A DNA stretch of 64,000 bases from an uncultured Eubacteriales bacterium (GCA_905198155.1 CAJKBQ010000007.1:32335-96334); one strand, 5' to 3'. Shown: positions 18,703 through 27,317, counted from the stretch's first letter. Notes: generated by a model not told the origin, from the sequence alone. Numbers and translations: made by a program.

Positions 18703-19515
18703 ATGTCCGAATATTTTTCCATCCGACACGAGCGCAGCATCTTTGCCAACGAGGCGCGCGGCGAGTCGTATCACACGCACAAAACCCATGAGCTGCTGCT
18801 GGTGACGTCCGGCGATTTGGCGGCGCTGACGCCGCGCAGCTACCAAAGCCACCGCGGGCCGTGCTTTCTGCTGTACCGCGCCGGGCACCTGCACAACCAG
18901 ATCAATCGCGCGGGGACGGTGTACGAACGGTTCTATCTGCGTTTTGCGCCGGATTTCTGCGCGATTCCGCCGTCGGCGCAGCCGCTGTTCAGCGCGGAGA
19001 CGCAGCCGGACGCGGTGCTGCTGCCGCTGTCGGTGCGCCGGGCGCAGCAGCTAGCCGCCGCGGCCCGCATTGTGGCGGAGCTGGCGGAATCGATGAAAAA
19101 TCCCGGCGCGGACGAGCGGGTGCAGCTGCTCGCCGGCTACATCCTCAGCGAATACGGACGCCGGTACGCGCACGGCGCGGCACCGCAAAGCGGGGCGGAA
19201 GCGAATTATCTGTCCGACGTGACGATGTACATCGGCACACACCTGACCGAAAAGCTGACCATCGGCCGGCTGGCGTCGGTGTTTCATGTGGGGCACACGA
19301 AGCTGTCGTCCGACTTTCGGACGTATTTGTCAATGAGCGTCAACGAATACATCACCGCCGAGCGGATCAACCGCGCGCGGATGCTGCTGTGCGCGGGCGC
19401 ATCGGTGGATGCGGCGGCGGAGCAGTGCGGCTTTTCGGACAGCGGGTACTTCATCCGGGTGTTCCGCCGGTACGAGCAGGTGACGCCGCTCCAATACAAG
19501 CGCGCGCCCAAATAA
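18703..19515 (+). CDS. AraC-family transcriptional regulator
   Basis: 270 residues: N-terminal cupin-like effector domain (about 1-150, HTHKTHELLLVTSG) and C-terminal double helix-turn-helix (about 165-265, with IGRLASVFHVGHTKLSSDF and AAEQCGFSDSGYFIRVFRR). The ATG at 18703 has AAGGAGGG upstream; the earlier in-frame ATG at 18625 lies before the promoter. Its divergent position suggests it controls the three-gene operon at 15133-18516 in response to the operon's substrate. Confidence 0.9.
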   Translation: MSEYFSIRHERSIFANEARGESYHTHKTHELLLVTSGDLAALTPRSYQSHRGPCFLLYRAGHLHNQINRAGTVYERFYLRFAPDFCAIPPSAQPLFSAETQPDAVLLPLSVRRAQQLAAAARIVAELAESMKNPGADERVQLLAGYILSEYGRRYAHGAAPQSGAEANYLSDVTMYIGTHLTEKLTIGRLASVFHVGHTKLSSDFRTYLSMSVNEYITAERINRARMLLCAGASVDAAAEQCGFSDSGYFIRVFRRYEQVTPLQYKRAPK

Positions 19516-19538
19516 AAAAATCCGCTCAGCCGAGCGGA
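19516..19538 (-). terminator. Terminator overlapping the stop of the 107-residue membrane protein gene
   Basis: On the minus strand CCGCTC-GGCT-GAGCGG is followed by ATTTTTTT. The stop codon of the gene (19528-19526) lies inside the hairpin. Confidence 0.8.
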
Positions 19539-19849
19539 TGAAGATCGATACCGAACAGATACAGAATTGCGAACAACGTCATCAGCACGGCGCTGCAAAA
19601 CATGGGGATGAACAGTAAGTACGACAGCATGGCAACCACCGAGTAATAGTTTGCCAGCTTGCGCACCGCACCCAGCACGATGCACGCGGCGCACGCGAGC
19701 ACCGACAGGATGGCCACCACGAACAGCACGCGGTAGAAAAACCATTCGCTGGTCAGCGCGCGGCCGAACACAATCAGCATCAGGATCGCCGGAACCGCCA
19801 TCAGCGCGTGGCGCGCGGTGCGCGGGGTCAGCAGGTCATTTACGGTCAT
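19526..19849 (-). CDS. Small integral membrane protein, unknown function
   Basis: 107 residues with three hydrophobic helices (about 14-32, 40-62, 68-98) and short polar ends. No motif recognised. AAAGGAG lies upstream of the ATG and a good promoter at 19891-19919 drives it alone. Convergent with the AraC gene and divergent from the two-component system. Confidence 0.6.
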   Translation of the reverse strand: MTVNDLLTPRTARHALMAVPAILMLIVFGRALTSEWFFYRVLFVVAILSVLACAACIVLGAVRKLANYYSVVAMLSYLLFIPMFCSAVLMTLFAILYLFGIDLHPLG

Positions 19850-19890
19850 TTTGAATCAAACTCCTTTTCGGCTTGACGAATTCTGCTTCA

Positions 19891-19919
19891 ATTATAGCAC
19901 ACCTCCGGCCGGATTTCAA
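19891..19919 (-). promoter_or_regulatory. Promoter of the 107-residue membrane protein gene
   Basis: Minus strand: TTGAAA (19919-19914), 17-base spacer, TATAAT (19896-19891). Confidence 0.7.
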
Positions 19920-19998
19920 GCCAAAAGGACCGATTCGTGAAACTCGCGAAAACAAGCTGCAAATTTCCGAAAAAAAGATGGTCAAATCGCGCGAAATG

Positions 19999-20007
19999 TG
20001 ATACAAT
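19999..20007 (+). promoter_or_regulatory. Extended -10 promoter for the response regulator gene
   Basis: TG at 19999-20000, one base, then TACAAT (20002-20007). The -35 region (19979-19984) is weak, which fits an extended -10 or activator-assisted promoter. Confidence 0.5.
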
Positions 20008-20040
20008 AGAAAGAAAAGACGCAGCAGGAGGAGCATTGCA

Positions 20041-20712
20041 ATGATTTATCTGGTCGAGGACGATCAAAACATTCGCGAACTGGTGACGTATACGCTGAGC
20101 AGCCTGGGGATGGCGGCGACGGGATTTGCCGTGCCGTCGGCGTTTTGGGCCGCGATGCAGCGGGAAACGCCGCAGCTGGTGCTGCTGGATCTGATGCTCC
20201 CGGAGGAGGACGGCCTGTCGGTGCTGAAAAAACTGCGGGATTCCGCCAAATGGGCGCGGCTGCCGGTGATTATCCTGACCGCGAAGGACAGCGAGTACGA
20301 CCGCGTGGTGGGGCTGGATCGCGGCGCGGACGACTATGTAACCAAGCCGTTCGGCATGATGGAGCTGGTTGCGCGGATCAAAGCCGTGCTGCGCCGGGTG
20401 GATCCGGCGACGGAGGAAATTTACCGCGCCGGCACGCTGGAACTGAACGCCGTGCGCCATACCGTGACGGCGGCCGGTCAGCCGGTGACGCTGACGCGCA
20501 AGGAGTACGACCTGCTGCGGCTGCTGCTGCAAAATCCGGGGATGGTATTCACGCGCGACCAGCTGCTGGACCGCGTGTGGGGCTACGCGTTCAATGGCGA
20601 AAACCGGACGGTGGACGTTCACATCCGGACGCTGCGCCAAAAACTGGGCGATGCAGGCGAATGCGTGGAGACGGTGCGCGGCCTGGGGTACAAGCTGAAC
20701 GCGCGCGGGTGA
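20041..20712 (+). CDS. OmpR/PhoB-family response regulator (PhoP-like)
   Basis: 223 residues. Receiver domain 1-115: acidic pocket EDD near the start, phospho-acceptor Asp in LVLLDLMLPEEDG (about 51), ILTAKD and the conserved Lys in YVTKPFG. Winged-helix DNA-binding domain about 125-222 (LTRKEYDLLRLLLQNPG, RTVDVHIRTLRQKLG, VRGLGYKL). GGAGGAG precedes the ATG. It is followed by its kinase and then by a Na/Pi cotransporter, so it is probably the PhoP/PhoB regulator of phosphate starvation; the role is inferred from context. Confidence 0.9.
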   Translation: MIYLVEDDQNIRELVTYTLSSLGMAATGFAVPSAFWAAMQRETPQLVLLDLMLPEEDGLSVLKKLRDSAKWARLPVIILTAKDSEYDRVVGLDRGADDYVTKPFGMMELVARIKAVLRRVDPATEEIYRAGTLELNAVRHTVTAAGQPVTLTRKEYDLLRLLLQNPGMVFTRDQLLDRVWGYAFNGENRTVDVHIRTLRQKLGDAGECVETVRGLGYKLNARG

Positions 20713-20737
20713 TTCGGGTTGAATGGGGGAAGAAACC

Positions 20738-22117
20738 ATGAACATGACGCATAAAATCTTCAAAAATATGTTTTTCATGACGATCACGATTTTTCTGGTC
20801 AGTTCGGTGCTGCTGATCGGCGTGATGTACGGCTATTTCAGCCGCCAGCGGCGCAGTGAGCTGCGGGCGGAGGCGCAGTGGCTGGCAGCGGCGGTGAATG
20901 CGGACGGGATGACGTTCCTCGAAACGGGCGCGAAGTCCGAAGAAATTCGGCTGACGCACGTCGCGGCCGACGGGACGGTGCTGTTTGACAGTGCGGCCGA
21001 TCCGGCAGCGCTGGACAGTCACGCCGGCCGGCCGGAGATTGCGCAGGCGCTCGCGTCCGGGTACGGCGAGTCGGTGCGGCATTCCGCGACGATGAACGGC
21101 CGCGCGATTTACTGCGCGGTGCGGCTGGCGGATGGGTCGGTGCTGCGCGTGTCCGGGATGCAGTACACGATGTCGTCGCTGATTGTGAATATGTTCACGC
21201 AGATTGTCCTGACGCTGGTGGCGGCGCTGGCGCTGTCGGCATTTTCGGCGGCGCGGATGTCGCGCGCGATCACGATGCCGATCAACGACATCAACCTCCA
21301 AAATCCCGACGAGCGCGATGTGTACGACGAACTGCGCCCGCTGGTGCAGCGCATCAATGTGCAGAACCGGCAGCTGCAAATGCAGATGGAAGAGCTGCGG
21401 CAGGAGCACGACAAGCAGGACGCGATGCGCCGGGAATTTACGGCCAACGTGTCGCACGAGCTGAAAACGCCGCTGACGTCGATTTCGGGCTTTGCGGAGA
21501 TTTTGCGCGACGGTTTGGTCAAGCCGGAGGATGTGCGCCGGTTTGCGGGGAATATATATGCTGAGGCGCAGCGGCTGATGGAACTGGTCAACGACATTCT
21601 GCGCCTGTCCCGGCTGGACGACCATACCGCCGAGGTGCAGGTGGAAGCGGTGGATTTGTACGACCTGTGTGCCGAGACGGTGCAGCGGCTGGAATCGGTC
21701 GCGCAGCAGCGCGGGGTCATGATTCACCTGGATGGCGCGCCGACGGCGATTCACGGGGTGCGGCGGATTCTGGAAGAAATTGTACACAATTTGTGCGACA
21801 ACGCCGTCAAGTACAACCGGCCGGGCGGCGAAGTGTGGGTGACGGCCGCGCCGGACGGCGACGAAGCGGTGCTGACCGTCCGCGACAACGGCATCGGCAT
21901 TCCGGAAGCGGATCAGCCGCGCGTGTTCGAGCGGTTTTACCGCGTGGACAAAAGCCATTCGCGCGAAATGGGCGGTACCGGGCTGGGGCTGTCGATCGTG
22001 AAGCACGGGGTGCAGCTGCATCACGGCCGCATCGCGCTCGAAAGCGAGCCGGACGTTGGGACGCAGATCACGGTGATTTTTCCGGTCGAAACCGGATTTA
22101 ACATGGATTTAACATAA
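20738..22117 (+). CDS. PhoR-like sensor histidine kinase
   Basis: 459 residues: membrane helix at about 11-32, extracytoplasmic sensor (33-145), second helix at about 148-175, linker, dimerisation/phospho-acceptor domain with VSHELKTPLTSISGFAEIL (His about 249), and ATPase domain with NLCDNAVKYNRPGG, DNGIGIPE and GGTGLGLSIVKHG. The start at 20738 has GGGGGAAG six bases upstream; 20723 is inside that ribosome site. 25 bases after the response regulator. The last codons overlap the first two copies of a Pho-box-like repeat. Confidence 0.9.
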   Translation: MNMTHKIFKNMFFMTITIFLVSSVLLIGVMYGYFSRQRRSELRAEAQWLAAAVNADGMTFLETGAKSEEIRLTHVAADGTVLFDSAADPAALDSHAGRPEIAQALASGYGESVRHSATMNGRAIYCAVRLADGSVLRVSGMQYTMSSLIVNMFTQIVLTLVAALALSAFSAARMSRAITMPINDINLQNPDERDVYDELRPLVQRINVQNRQLQMQMEELRQEHDKQDAMRREFTANVSHELKTPLTSISGFAEILRDGLVKPEDVRRFAGNIYAEAQRLMELVNDILRLSRLDDHTAEVQVEAVDLYDLCAETVQRLESVAQQRGVMIHLDGAPTAIHGVRRILEEIVHNLCDNAVKYNRPGGEVWVTAAPDGDEAVLTVRDNGIGIPEADQPRVFERFYRVDKSHSREMGGTGLGLSIVKHGVQLHHGRIALESEPDVGTQITVIFPVETGFNMDLT

Positions 22118-22137
22118 ACGCGGTTTGGGATTTAACA
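22094..22137 (+). promoter_or_regulatory. Pho-box-like direct repeats before the Na/Pi cotransporter gene
   Basis: The decamer GGATTTAACA occurs three times: 22094-22103, 22105-22114 and 22128-22137 (starts 11 and then 23 bases apart). Each holds TTAACA, the half-site of Bacillus PhoP boxes, which recur every 11 bases. A -10-like TATCAT lies ten bases downstream at 22147-22152 with no good -35, as expected for a PhoP-activated promoter. The array overlaps the end of the kinase gene. Confidence 0.6.
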
Positions 22138-22202
22138 AAAAAACGGTATCATGAGAAATGTAAATTTTATGTAAAGAAAAAATCGAAAAAAGGATGAAGC
22201 GC

Positions 22203-23954
22203 ATGGATATTTTTTCACTGATCCGGCTGGTGTGCGGACTGACGTTTTTCTTGTTCGGGATGAAAGTGATGTCCGTTAACCTGGAAAAAATGGCCGGCGG
22301 CAAGCTGGAACAAATGCTGCGCAAAGTGACGGCCAGCCCGGCGGCGAGTCTGGTGCTGGGCGCGATCATCACGATCGCAGTGCAGTCGTCCTCGGCCACC
22401 ACAGTGATGCTGGTGGGGTTGGTCAACTCCGGGATTATGCAGTTTTCGCAGACGCTGAACGTGATTTTCGGCGCGAATATCGGCACTACGCTCACGTCGT
22501 GGATTCTGTCGCTGTCCAGCATCGAAAGCGACAACGTGCTGATTCAGCTGCTGAAACCGAAGAATTTTTCGCCGATCCTCGCGTTCATCGGAATTCTGAT
22601 GGTGATGTTCTCCAAAAAGGACAAGCGGCAAAGCATCGGCACCATCTTCGTGGGGTTCGCGGTGCTGATGTACGGCATGGAGTTTATGACCGAAGCGGTC
22701 AGCCCGCTGGCCGATATGCCGCAGTTTTCGGAGCTGCTGGTGAAGTTCAACAATCCGATTCTGGGCGTGCTGGTGGGCACGCTGTTCACCGGGCTGATCC
22801 AAAGCTCGGCGGCCTCCATCGGGATCCTCCAAGCGCTGTCGCTCACCGGCGGGATCACGTTCAGTATGGCGATCCCGATCATCATGGGGCAGAACATCGG
22901 CACCTGCGCGACCTCGCTGATTTCCTGCATCGGGACCAGCCCCAAAGCAAAGCGCGTCGCGGTGGTACACGTGTCGATCAAAATCATCGGCACGGTGATT
23001 TGCCTGTCGGTGTTTGAACTGCTGAACGGGATTTTCCATTTCCCGTTTGCCGCGCAGGACGTCACGCCGCTGACCATCGCGCTGGTGCATACGATTTTCA
23101 ACGTTGTGATTACCATCTTGCTGATGCCGTTCAGCAAGCTGCTGGTGAAGATGACCGAATGGCTGGTGCGCGACACGCAGAAGAGCGGCGGCCATTCGCC
23201 GGTCTTTACGCTGGACGAGCGGCTGCTGCGCTCGCCGTCCGTCGCGATTCAGGAGTGCAACAACTATACCATTAAAATGTCCGAAATCGCCAAGGAAACG
23301 CTGCTGACTGTGATGACCGTGCTGTTCGAGTACGACACCAAAACGGCCGAATGGATTTTGGAGCAGGAAGAAAAGCTGGACGCGCTCGAGGACAGCCTCA
23401 GCACCTACCTGGTCAAGCTGTCGGCGGAGGCGCTGTCCAAAAGCGACAGCCAGCAGATTTCCAAAATGCTGCATGTGATCGGCAATTTTGAGCGGCTGGG
23501 CGACCATGCGGTCAATCTGCTCAAAGTGTCGCGCGAGCTGTACGAAAAGCACATTTCGTTCACCGGCGAAGCGGCGCGCGAGCTGAAAGTGCTGACGGAC
23601 GCCGAATTCGAGATTCTGACGATCACGGCGCGCGCATACAAAGAGACGAATCTGGAACTGGCCGACCGGGTGGAACCGCTGGAACAGGTGATCGATCAGC
23701 TGATCGCCACCATCCGCAATAACCACATCAACCGCTTGCAGCAGGGCGCCTGCACCATCGAAATGGGGTTCATCCTGTCCGACCTGCTGACGAACTACGA
23801 GCGCATTTCCGACCATTGCTCCAACATCGCCGTGGCGCTGATCGAGGTGGAGCACAACCGGTTTGAAACGCACAAATACCTCAACGGCGTTAAATTCGGC
23901 AACAGCACATTCAACACGTTTTTTGACGAATACGAACTGAAATACACGATTTGA
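22203..23954 (+). CDS. Na+/phosphate cotransporter with C-terminal PhoU domain (NptA type)
   Basis: 583 residues. The N-terminal 320 residues hold two inverted NaPi_cotrn repeats with the conserved QSSSATTVM (about residues 62-70) and QSSAASIGI, plus several membrane helices; the C-terminal 230 residues are a PhoU-like helical bundle (IGNFERLGDHAVNLLK, YERISDHCSNIAVAL). It imports inorganic phosphate with sodium. The ATG at 22203 is better spaced from AAAAAGGA than the in-frame ATG at 22194. Context ties it to the PhoP/PhoR-like pair. Confidence 0.9.
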   Translation: MDIFSLIRLVCGLTFFLFGMKVMSVNLEKMAGGKLEQMLRKVTASPAASLVLGAIITIAVQSSSATTVMLVGLVNSGIMQFSQTLNVIFGANIGTTLTSWILSLSSIESDNVLIQLLKPKNFSPILAFIGILMVMFSKKDKRQSIGTIFVGFAVLMYGMEFMTEAVSPLADMPQFSELLVKFNNPILGVLVGTLFTGLIQSSAASIGILQALSLTGGITFSMAIPIIMGQNIGTCATSLISCIGTSPKAKRVAVVHVSIKIIGTVICLSVFELLNGIFHFPFAAQDVTPLTIALVHTIFNVVITILLMPFSKLLVKMTEWLVRDTQKSGGHSPVFTLDERLLRSPSVAIQECNNYTIKMSEIAKETLLTVMTVLFEYDTKTAEWILEQEEKLDALEDSLSTYLVKLSAEALSKSDSQQISKMLHVIGNFERLGDHAVNLLKVSRELYEKHISFTGEAARELKVLTDAEFEILTITARAYKETNLELADRVEPLEQVIDQLIATIRNNHINRLQQGACTIEMGFILSDLLTNYERISDHCSNIAVALIEVEHNRFETHKYLNGVKFGNSTFNTFFDEYELKYTI

Positions 23955-23970
23955 GTTCCAATTCCCCCTG

Positions 23971-24006
23971 CGGCGGCCCGAAAATGATTCGGGACGCCGC
24001 TTTTTG
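23971..24006 (+). terminator. Terminator after the Na/Pi cotransporter gene
   Basis: GCGGC and CCCGAA pair with TTCGGG and GCCGC around an AATGA loop, followed by TTTTT. Confidence 0.85.
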
Positions 24007-24037
24007 GTTCAAAAACGTAAAAGAATTTCGAAAATGC

Positions 24038-24066
24038 TTGCAGTATGCGCCGGAATTTGCTATAAT
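24038..24066 (+). promoter_or_regulatory. Promoter for thyX and downstream genes
   Basis: TTGCAG (24038-24043), 17-base spacer, TATAAT (24061-24066). It may drive the long packed run thyX to the U32 gene. Confidence 0.8.
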
Positions 24067-24111
24067 AACTTTAAGTATGGGCTTTGCCCCGAAGGAAAGG
24101 ATCTTGCCAAA

Positions 24112-24888
24112 ATGAAAGTGACGCTGCTGGCGCATACGCCGGATCCCGAAAAGCTGGTTGCCGCAGCCGCCAAGCTGTGCTACTCGGCCGCGGACATCGA
24201 CACGGTGATGGACGGACTGACCGACGAAAAGACCGAATATTTTGTCAATATGCTGGCCGGGCTGGGGCACGACAGTCCCACGGAGCACGCATCGTTCACG
24301 TTCGGGATCGAAGGCGTGTCCCGGTCGCTGCTGGCGCAGATCACGCGCCACCGCATCGCGTCGTACAGCGTGCAGAGCCAGCGGTATGTGCGCGAAAAAG
24401 GCTTTGAATTTGTGGTGCCGCCGGCGATTGCGGCGATTCCGGAAGCCAAAGCCGAATACCTTGCGGCGATGGAAGCGGATCAGCGCACGTACGAACGGCT
24501 GACGGAGCTGCTCAAAGCGCAGCATCTGGCACAAATGGAAGCCGAAGGAAAAGCACCGGATGCGCGCGCCGCCGAAAAGAAGGCCATCGAGGACGCGCGG
24601 TTTGTGCTGCCGAACGCGTGCGTGACCAAAATGATCTGCACGATGGACACACGGTCGCTGCGGAACTTTTTCGCGCACCGCTGCTGCAACCGCGCGCAGT
24701 GGGAAATCCACGAGCTGGCCGACCGGATGCTGGCCGAGGTGCTGCGGGTGGCGCCGCATTTGTTCGCGGCGGCCGGGCCGGGCTGCCTGCGCGGCGCGTG
24801 CCCCGAAGGCAAGATGACGTGCGGCAAATGCGCCGAGGTGCAGCGCCGCTATCAATCGCTGCGGGCGGCGGCCGCGCAGCAGAAATAA
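24112..24888 (+). CDS. thyX: FAD-dependent thymidylate synthase
   Basis: Makes dTMP from dUMP using methylene-THF, FAD and NADPH. The ThyX signature RHR-x7-S-x-R is present as RHRIASYSVQSQR (about residues 79-91); SPTEHASFTFGIEG and the C-terminal RNFFAHRCCNRAQWEI also match. The start at 24112 follows GAAGGAAAGG; the in-frame Met at 24004 lies before the promoter. 258 residues with a Cys-rich tail (CLRGACPEGKMTCGKC) typical of clostridial ThyX. The thymidylate kinase gene follows in 22 bases. Confidence 0.95.
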   Translation: MKVTLLAHTPDPEKLVAAAAKLCYSAADIDTVMDGLTDEKTEYFVNMLAGLGHDSPTEHASFTFGIEGVSRSLLAQITRHRIASYSVQSQRYVREKGFEFVVPPAIAAIPEAKAEYLAAMEADQRTYERLTELLKAQHLAQMEAEGKAPDARAAEKKAIEDARFVLPNACVTKMICTMDTRSLRNFFAHRCCNRAQWEIHELADRMLAEVLRVAPHLFAAAGPGCLRGACPEGKMTCGKCAEVQRRYQSLRAAAAQQK

Positions 24889-24910
24889 CCGAAAGAAGGA
24901 GAGATGTGCG

Positions 24911-25582
24911 GTGCGACCCACACTGATTGCGATCGAAGGACTGGACGGCAGCGGAAAAGCCACCCAGACCGCCCGACTCGAAGCGGCGCTCCAATCGCGC
25001 GGCATGGCGGTGCGGCGGGTAACGTTTCCGGACTATGCGGAGCCGTCGTCGGCGCTGGTGAAAATGTATCTGGACGGGACGTTCGGTACCGACCCCGGCG
25101 ACGTCAATGCGTATGCGGCGTCCACGTTTTACGCCGTGGACCGGTACGCCAGCTTCCGGCGGTTCTGGCAGACGGATTACGAGCAGGGGACGGTGATTCT
25201 GGCGGATCGGTACACCACGTCCAACGCGATTTACCAAATGGCAAAGCTGCCGCGCGCGCAGTGGCAGGCGTTTTTGATCTGGCTGGCGGATTTGGAGCAC
25301 GACAAAATGGGCCTCCCGCGCCCGCGCCGGACGATTTACCTGGATATGCCGCCCGAAATTTCGCAGCGGCTGCTGACCGGGCGGTACCACGGAGACGAGT
25401 CCCAAAAAGATATCCACGAAAGCCACCTGACGTACCTGCGCAGCTGCCGCAATGCGGCGCTGTATGCCGCGCAGTATTGGTCGTGGAGCCGGATTTCGTG
25501 CGCAGCCGGGGACGCGCCGCGCACGGTGGACGACATCGCGCAGGATGTGTGCCGCATTGCCATGGAGGTGCTGAAAGCTTGA
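24911..25582 (+). CDS. tmk: Thymidylate kinase
   Basis: Phosphorylates dTMP to dTDP, the step after ThyX. P-loop GLDGSGKATQT at residues 10-20, substrate motif FPDYAEPSSALVKMYL, and DRYTTSNAIYQ. The Walker A Ser/Thr is Ala here (GKAT instead of GKTT), which I recall from clostridial relatives but cannot check. GTG start with AAGGAGAG upstream. 223 residues. Ends in a TTGA overlap with the next gene. Confidence 0.88.
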   Translation: MRPTLIAIEGLDGSGKATQTARLEAALQSRGMAVRRVTFPDYAEPSSALVKMYLDGTFGTDPGDVNAYAASTFYAVDRYASFRRFWQTDYEQGTVILADRYTTSNAIYQMAKLPRAQWQAFLIWLADLEHDKMGLPRPRRTIYLDMPPEISQRLLTGRYHGDESQKDIHESHLTYLRSCRNAALYAAQYWSWSRISCAAGDAPRTVDDIAQDVCRIAMEVLKA

Positions 25583-26442
25583 TTCCGTTTCATATCCCGA
25601 CGCTTGCCGACCGCGCATGGGCGGAGCCGCTGCTGCGCGCGGCGGGCGACCTGACCAGCGAGTCGGCGTTTGGAACTTATTTCCTGTGGCAGGATCGTTA
25701 TCAATATGAAATCGCGCAGGTGAACGGGTATTTTGCGGCGCGCAGCATTCACGGCTATGCGCTGCCCGCCGGAACCGGCGATTTGCGCCCGGTGCTGGAT
25801 GCGCTGCGTGCGGACGCCGCCGGGCGGGGGGTTCCGCTGCGGATCCAGGTGTCGGAACTGCTGCGGGACGCGCTGGCCGCCGCTGCGCCGCAGCTGAAAT
25901 TCACCGAGCACCGCGGCGAGGCCGATTACCTGTACCGTGTGGCCGATTTGGCGCAGCTGGAAGGGAAAAAATATCACGCCAAGCGCAATCACATTGCGAA
26001 ATTCAACCGGCTGTATTCGTATCAGTTCGAGCCGGTGACAACGGTGGCGCAGGAGCAGGAATGCCTGGACATGATGCACCGGTGGGTCAGCAGCAACGAA
26101 AATGCCGCCGATTTTCGCATGGAGGAAGAAGCCATCCGGTTGGCGTTTGCCGACACGGCGGCGCTGCACATTCGCGCCGGGCTGCTGCGGGTGGACGGCA
26201 ACGTGATTGCTTTCACTGCGGGGGAACCGGTGGGCGCCGACGGCTTTGACCTGCATTTTGAAAAGGCGCTGACGGAATACGACGGCGCGTATGCGGTGAT
26301 TAACCAGGCGTTCGCCGCCCATTGCCTCACGGACTGCACCTGGGTCAACCGCGAAGAGGACATGGGGCTGGACGGCCTGCGCCGCGCCAAACTGTCGTAC
26401 AATCCGGCGCAGCTGCTGATGAAATACACGGCAGAGGAGTGA
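25579..26442 (+). CDS. DUF2156 protein (phosphatidylglycerol lysyltransferase C-terminal-like)
   Basis: 287 residues with the double acyltransferase fold of the DUF2156/LPG-synthase C-terminal family, here soluble and without the membrane part of MprF. Seen: FGTYFLWQDRYQYEIAQVNG, YLYRVADLAQLEGKKYHAKR, the basic AKRNHIAKF and the C-terminal NREEDMGLDGLRRAKLSYNP. No ATG is near; a TTG at 25579 overlaps the tmk stop and has GGAGGTG eight bases upstream. Substrate unknown; aminoacyl or acyl transfer is inferred from the family. Confidence 0.82.
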   Translation: MIPFHIPTLADRAWAEPLLRAAGDLTSESAFGTYFLWQDRYQYEIAQVNGYFAARSIHGYALPAGTGDLRPVLDALRADAAGRGVPLRIQVSELLRDALAAAAPQLKFTEHRGEADYLYRVADLAQLEGKKYHAKRNHIAKFNRLYSYQFEPVTTVAQEQECLDMMHRWVSSNENAADFRMEEEAIRLAFADTAALHIRAGLLRVDGNVIAFTAGEPVGADGFDLHFEKALTEYDGAYAVINQAFAAHCLTDCTWVNREEDMGLDGLRRAKLSYNPAQLLMKYTAEE

Positions 26443-26446
26443 TTCG

Positions 26447-27286
26447 ATGTTCTGCGAACCCGACGCGTCCCGATGGCCGGAGATGATCCGGCTGTGGAAA
26501 ACGGCATTCGGCGACGACGATGCGTTCATCGCACCGTTTTTCCGCCGCATGGGCAACGGGCTGCGCGCCCGCGTCTGCATCGTGGACGGCCATGTGGCGG
26601 CTGCCGCATATCTGCTGGATGCGTCGCTGGACGCGGACGGCGTTCGGACGCCGATGTGGTACGAATATGCGCTGGCCACGCAGCCGGCACTGCGCGGCCG
26701 CGGGCTGATGACGGCGTTGCTGGCAGACGTCCGTGCCGCCGCTGCGGCCGCCGGAGTGCCGTATACGGCACTCCGCCCCGCCTCGGAGAAACTGGCGGAT
26801 TACTACGCCCGGCGCGGCTACCGGCCATATTTCCGCAGCCGGGTTGTGCCGATGACGCGTGCAGAACTGGGGAAATTGGAAAATTCGGTCGCAGCACAAA
26901 ATCCGTACGATCCCGAACAGGCGTGGGAACGGGCGCTGGCGCGCACCGCCGGGTCGGCACATTGGTCGCAGTCGGCAATCGCGTTCGCATTGCAGGCGGC
27001 AGCCGTCGGCGGCGACCATGTGTACGCCGGATCGGCCGGTTTTGCCGTCTGGGCGGAATCGGGCGGCGAAGCCGAGGTGAAACTGTGGGCGCCGCAGACA
27101 AATGCGTCGGCGCTGGCGCGTGGGCTGCTGCGGTCGCCGTGCAGCCGGTTCCGGATTCGGGTGCCGGTGCATTCGCCGGACTTCCCGGACGGCGATGCAG
27201 GCGTTATCGACGGGATGCTGCGCAGCACCGACGGCCGTCCGCTGCCGGACAGCGCGGATGGTTTTTTGGGCATGGAAATCGATTGA
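26447..27286 (+). CDS. GNAT-family N-acetyltransferase
   Basis: 279 residues. The N-terminal acetyl-CoA domain (1-150) shows YEYALATQPALRGRGLMTALLA (motif A, R-G-R-G) and YARRGYRPYF. The remaining residues form a second, less clear domain, as in Eis-like two-domain acetyltransferases. GAGGAG lies just before the ATG, four bases after the DUF2156 gene. Acceptor substrate unknown. Adjacent acyltransferase-fold genes suggest a linked modification step, but this is only positional. Confidence 0.8.
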   Translation: MFCEPDASRWPEMIRLWKTAFGDDDAFIAPFFRRMGNGLRARVCIVDGHVAAAAYLLDASLDADGVRTPMWYEYALATQPALRGRGLMTALLADVRAAAAAAGVPYTALRPASEKLADYYARRGYRPYFRSRVVPMTRAELGKLENSVAAQNPYDPEQAWERALARTAGSAHWSQSAIAFALQAAAVGGDHVYAGSAGFAVWAESGGEAEVKLWAPQTNASALARGLLRSPCSRFRIRVPVHSPDFPDGDAGVIDGMLRSTDGRPLPDSADGFLGMEID

Positions 27287-27317
27287 ATATCAGACGATCC
27301 CAAAGGAGTGGAAAACG

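Noticed and set aside
24904..25578. Long N-terminal extension of the DUF2156 protein, or a tmk fusion
   Set aside because: This part is the alternative frame of tmk; the TTG at 25579 has GGAGGTG and fits the family start.
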